DNA of 64,000 bases from positions 5,146,001 through 5,210,000 of the forward strand of contig OZ246981.1 of the NCBI GenBank assembly GCA_965232455.1, written 5' to 3'. Position 1 is the first letter of the stretch. Every line of letters begins with the position of its first letter. Below are positions 63,215 through 64,000 of the stretch, one piece after another. Below the pieces are notes generated by a model. That model made no database searches. It was not told the DNA's origin and saw nothing but the letters and a program-made list of their open reading frames with translations. This stretch comes from JBFGFX01 sp965232455. Lineage in GTDB: Bacteria; Pseudomonadota; Gammaproteobacteria; Steroidobacterales; Woeseiaceae. A program made the position numbers and the translations under genes.

Positions 63215-63513
63215 TATTCAGTCCTCCTCTTAGTGGATTGGGCAGGGTAAGCAACGAATATTCCGTAGCTCATGTAACAAATTGTAGTTAATAACCGGAC
63301 AATTTCGACCGTCCGAACAGCGGCCGGCGTCATCGTGACGTGCCGTTGATGACACAAAAAGTGGATGAGAGCTCTCTGGAACTCGGCCGGTGCCGACGCA
63401 TCACAAAAGGTGGCTGGTCAAACTGTGAGCATGGCCCGAGTCGGTGTCTACCCGGGGGAGACGCTATGCGGGAATTTGGCTCAACACTGTGTTGCCAACG
63501 CAGGTGAGGTCGG
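63215..63513. other. Intergenic gap
   Basis: About 300 bp between the barrel protein and the symporter. I see no gene. It should carry the promoter of the barrel gene; no clear -35/-10 pair was recognised. Confidence 0.4.
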
Positions 63514-64000
63514 TCAACTCGGTTGCCAGGACGCGGTTCTTCTCAGCAGAAGCCCGATCGTCAATACCGCCAGGGCGCACATCACGAAAACGAGGCGACC
63601 CCACAGCGGGTTTGGTATTAACGCCATGAACATCACACCAACTCCCATGACGTTTGCCATAGTGCCTAGTTTGTCCCTTTGCTGTCGGTCGTACTCGTCC
63701 TGTTTGTCGTCGGCAACCACCGGCGTCTCGAGGTCCGCGAAAAACGCCTTTGTGCTTTCTGTGTAGCGATCCTTGTCTTCTTTATAAAACAGGGTTGTCA
63801 ACGCAAAGAGCGGAGCAGTGACAAACAGGTGCCCGGCGATGGTCAAAATCAGGTGCAGATCGGTTGCTTCACGGCGTGTGAGTTGTTCCAGGCCAAGCCA
63901 GCTCGCAAAAACGTCCGCCGTGAGCACGTTCAGTGTCAACCAGGACACAAGAAGACCAACGCCAACGGTTACCCAGGGCGCCCATTGCGGCGTCCTCTTG
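63514..64000 (-). CDS. Sodium:solute symporter (SSS family), C-terminal part
   Basis: The frame runs off the window edge, so only the last 161 or so residues are seen. Hydrophobic spans (VTVGVGLLVSWLTLNV, LILTIAGHLFVTAPLFALTT, LGTMANVMGVGVMFMALIPN, LVFVMCALAVLTIGLLLRR) are separated by a charged cytoplasmic loop (EDKDRYTESTKAFFADLETP). The arrangement matches the C-terminus of SSS transporters, which move organic solutes with Na+. The substrate cannot be told from this part. Confidence 0.7.
   Translation of the reverse strand, partial: KRTPQWAPWVTVGVGLLVSWLTLNVLTADVFASWLGLEQLTRREATDLHLILTIAGHLFVTAPLFALTTLFYKEDKDRYTESTKAFFADLETPVVADDKQDEYDRQQRDKLGTMANVMGVGVMFMALIPNPLWGRLVFVMCALAVLTIGLLLRRTASWQPS

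Overview
The window looks like chromosomal DNA of a heterotrophic gammaproteobacterium. The evidence is a moderately high GC content, a FolB, a TonB-dependent receptor, a ShlB/FhaC-type transporter, an 8-strand outer-membrane barrel, a TPR-tailed membrane Ser/Thr kinase, a winged-helix/TPR regulator and a secreted VPS10/BNR protein, a combination I associate with Woeseia-, Steroidobacter- or Xanthomonadales-like lineages. That placement is inference with low certainty. There are no rRNA genes, no complete tRNA and no CRISPR array.

Layout. 1-3.64 kb is a small islet: an integrase remnant, a methyltransferase, a DUF2306 membrane protein and a LysR regulator, bounded by two copies of a tRNA-Arg-like 3' end that carry a palindrome-rich insert. 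3.7-5.04 kb holds a secreted protein of unknown function and the 3' part of an IS3-type transposase. 5.76-18.78 kb is a compact five-gene cell-surface operon: periplasmic TPR-CHAT peptidase, 1748-aa lipoprotein, TpsA exoprotein, TpsB transporter, OmpA/TPR protein. It meets a convergent TIR-TM-Sel1 gene (18.7-20.0 kb). 20.3-23.2 kb has a small ORF, a TonB receptor and an IS91 scrap. 23.3-32.7 kb is one giant autotransporter built from roughly 24-residue repeats, preceded by a TIGR03032-type gene. 34-38.4 kb carries housekeeping and stress genes: DinB, a DsbB-like protein, a secreted metallo-beta-lactamase-fold lactonase, an Lrp/AsnC regulator and an alpha/beta hydrolase.

38.6-49.6 kb contains two large NLR-like (STAND) proteins on either side of a VPS10/BNR gene: DUF4062-NB-ARC-TPR and SIR2-STAND-TPR. 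The SIR2-STAND gene lies between imperfect 66-bp direct repeats that copy the last codons of the VPS10 gene, which suggests an inserted defence islet. 49.7-51.5 kb has GFA and ankyrin proteins and a decayed surface-protein gene. 51.6-58.2 kb is a minus-strand signalling run: two Ser/Thr kinases, a winged-helix/TPR regulator and a small lipoprotein. 58.4-61.7 kb pairs an AAA/TPR ATPase with folB. The window ends with a Cys-rich secreted protein, a frame-disrupted ORF, an outer-membrane barrel and the C-terminus of a sodium:solute symporter.

Themes. The region invests in surface proteins (two-partner secretion, autotransporter, large lipoprotein, beta-helix remnant) and in conflict or signalling modules built on CHAT, TIR, SIR2, NB-ARC, AAA and kinase domains joined to TPR or Sel1 repeats. 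The best candidates for a poorly described system are the CHAT/two-partner-secretion operon and the direct-repeat-bounded SIR2-STAND islet. All functional statements come from reading motifs by eye; no database search was run.
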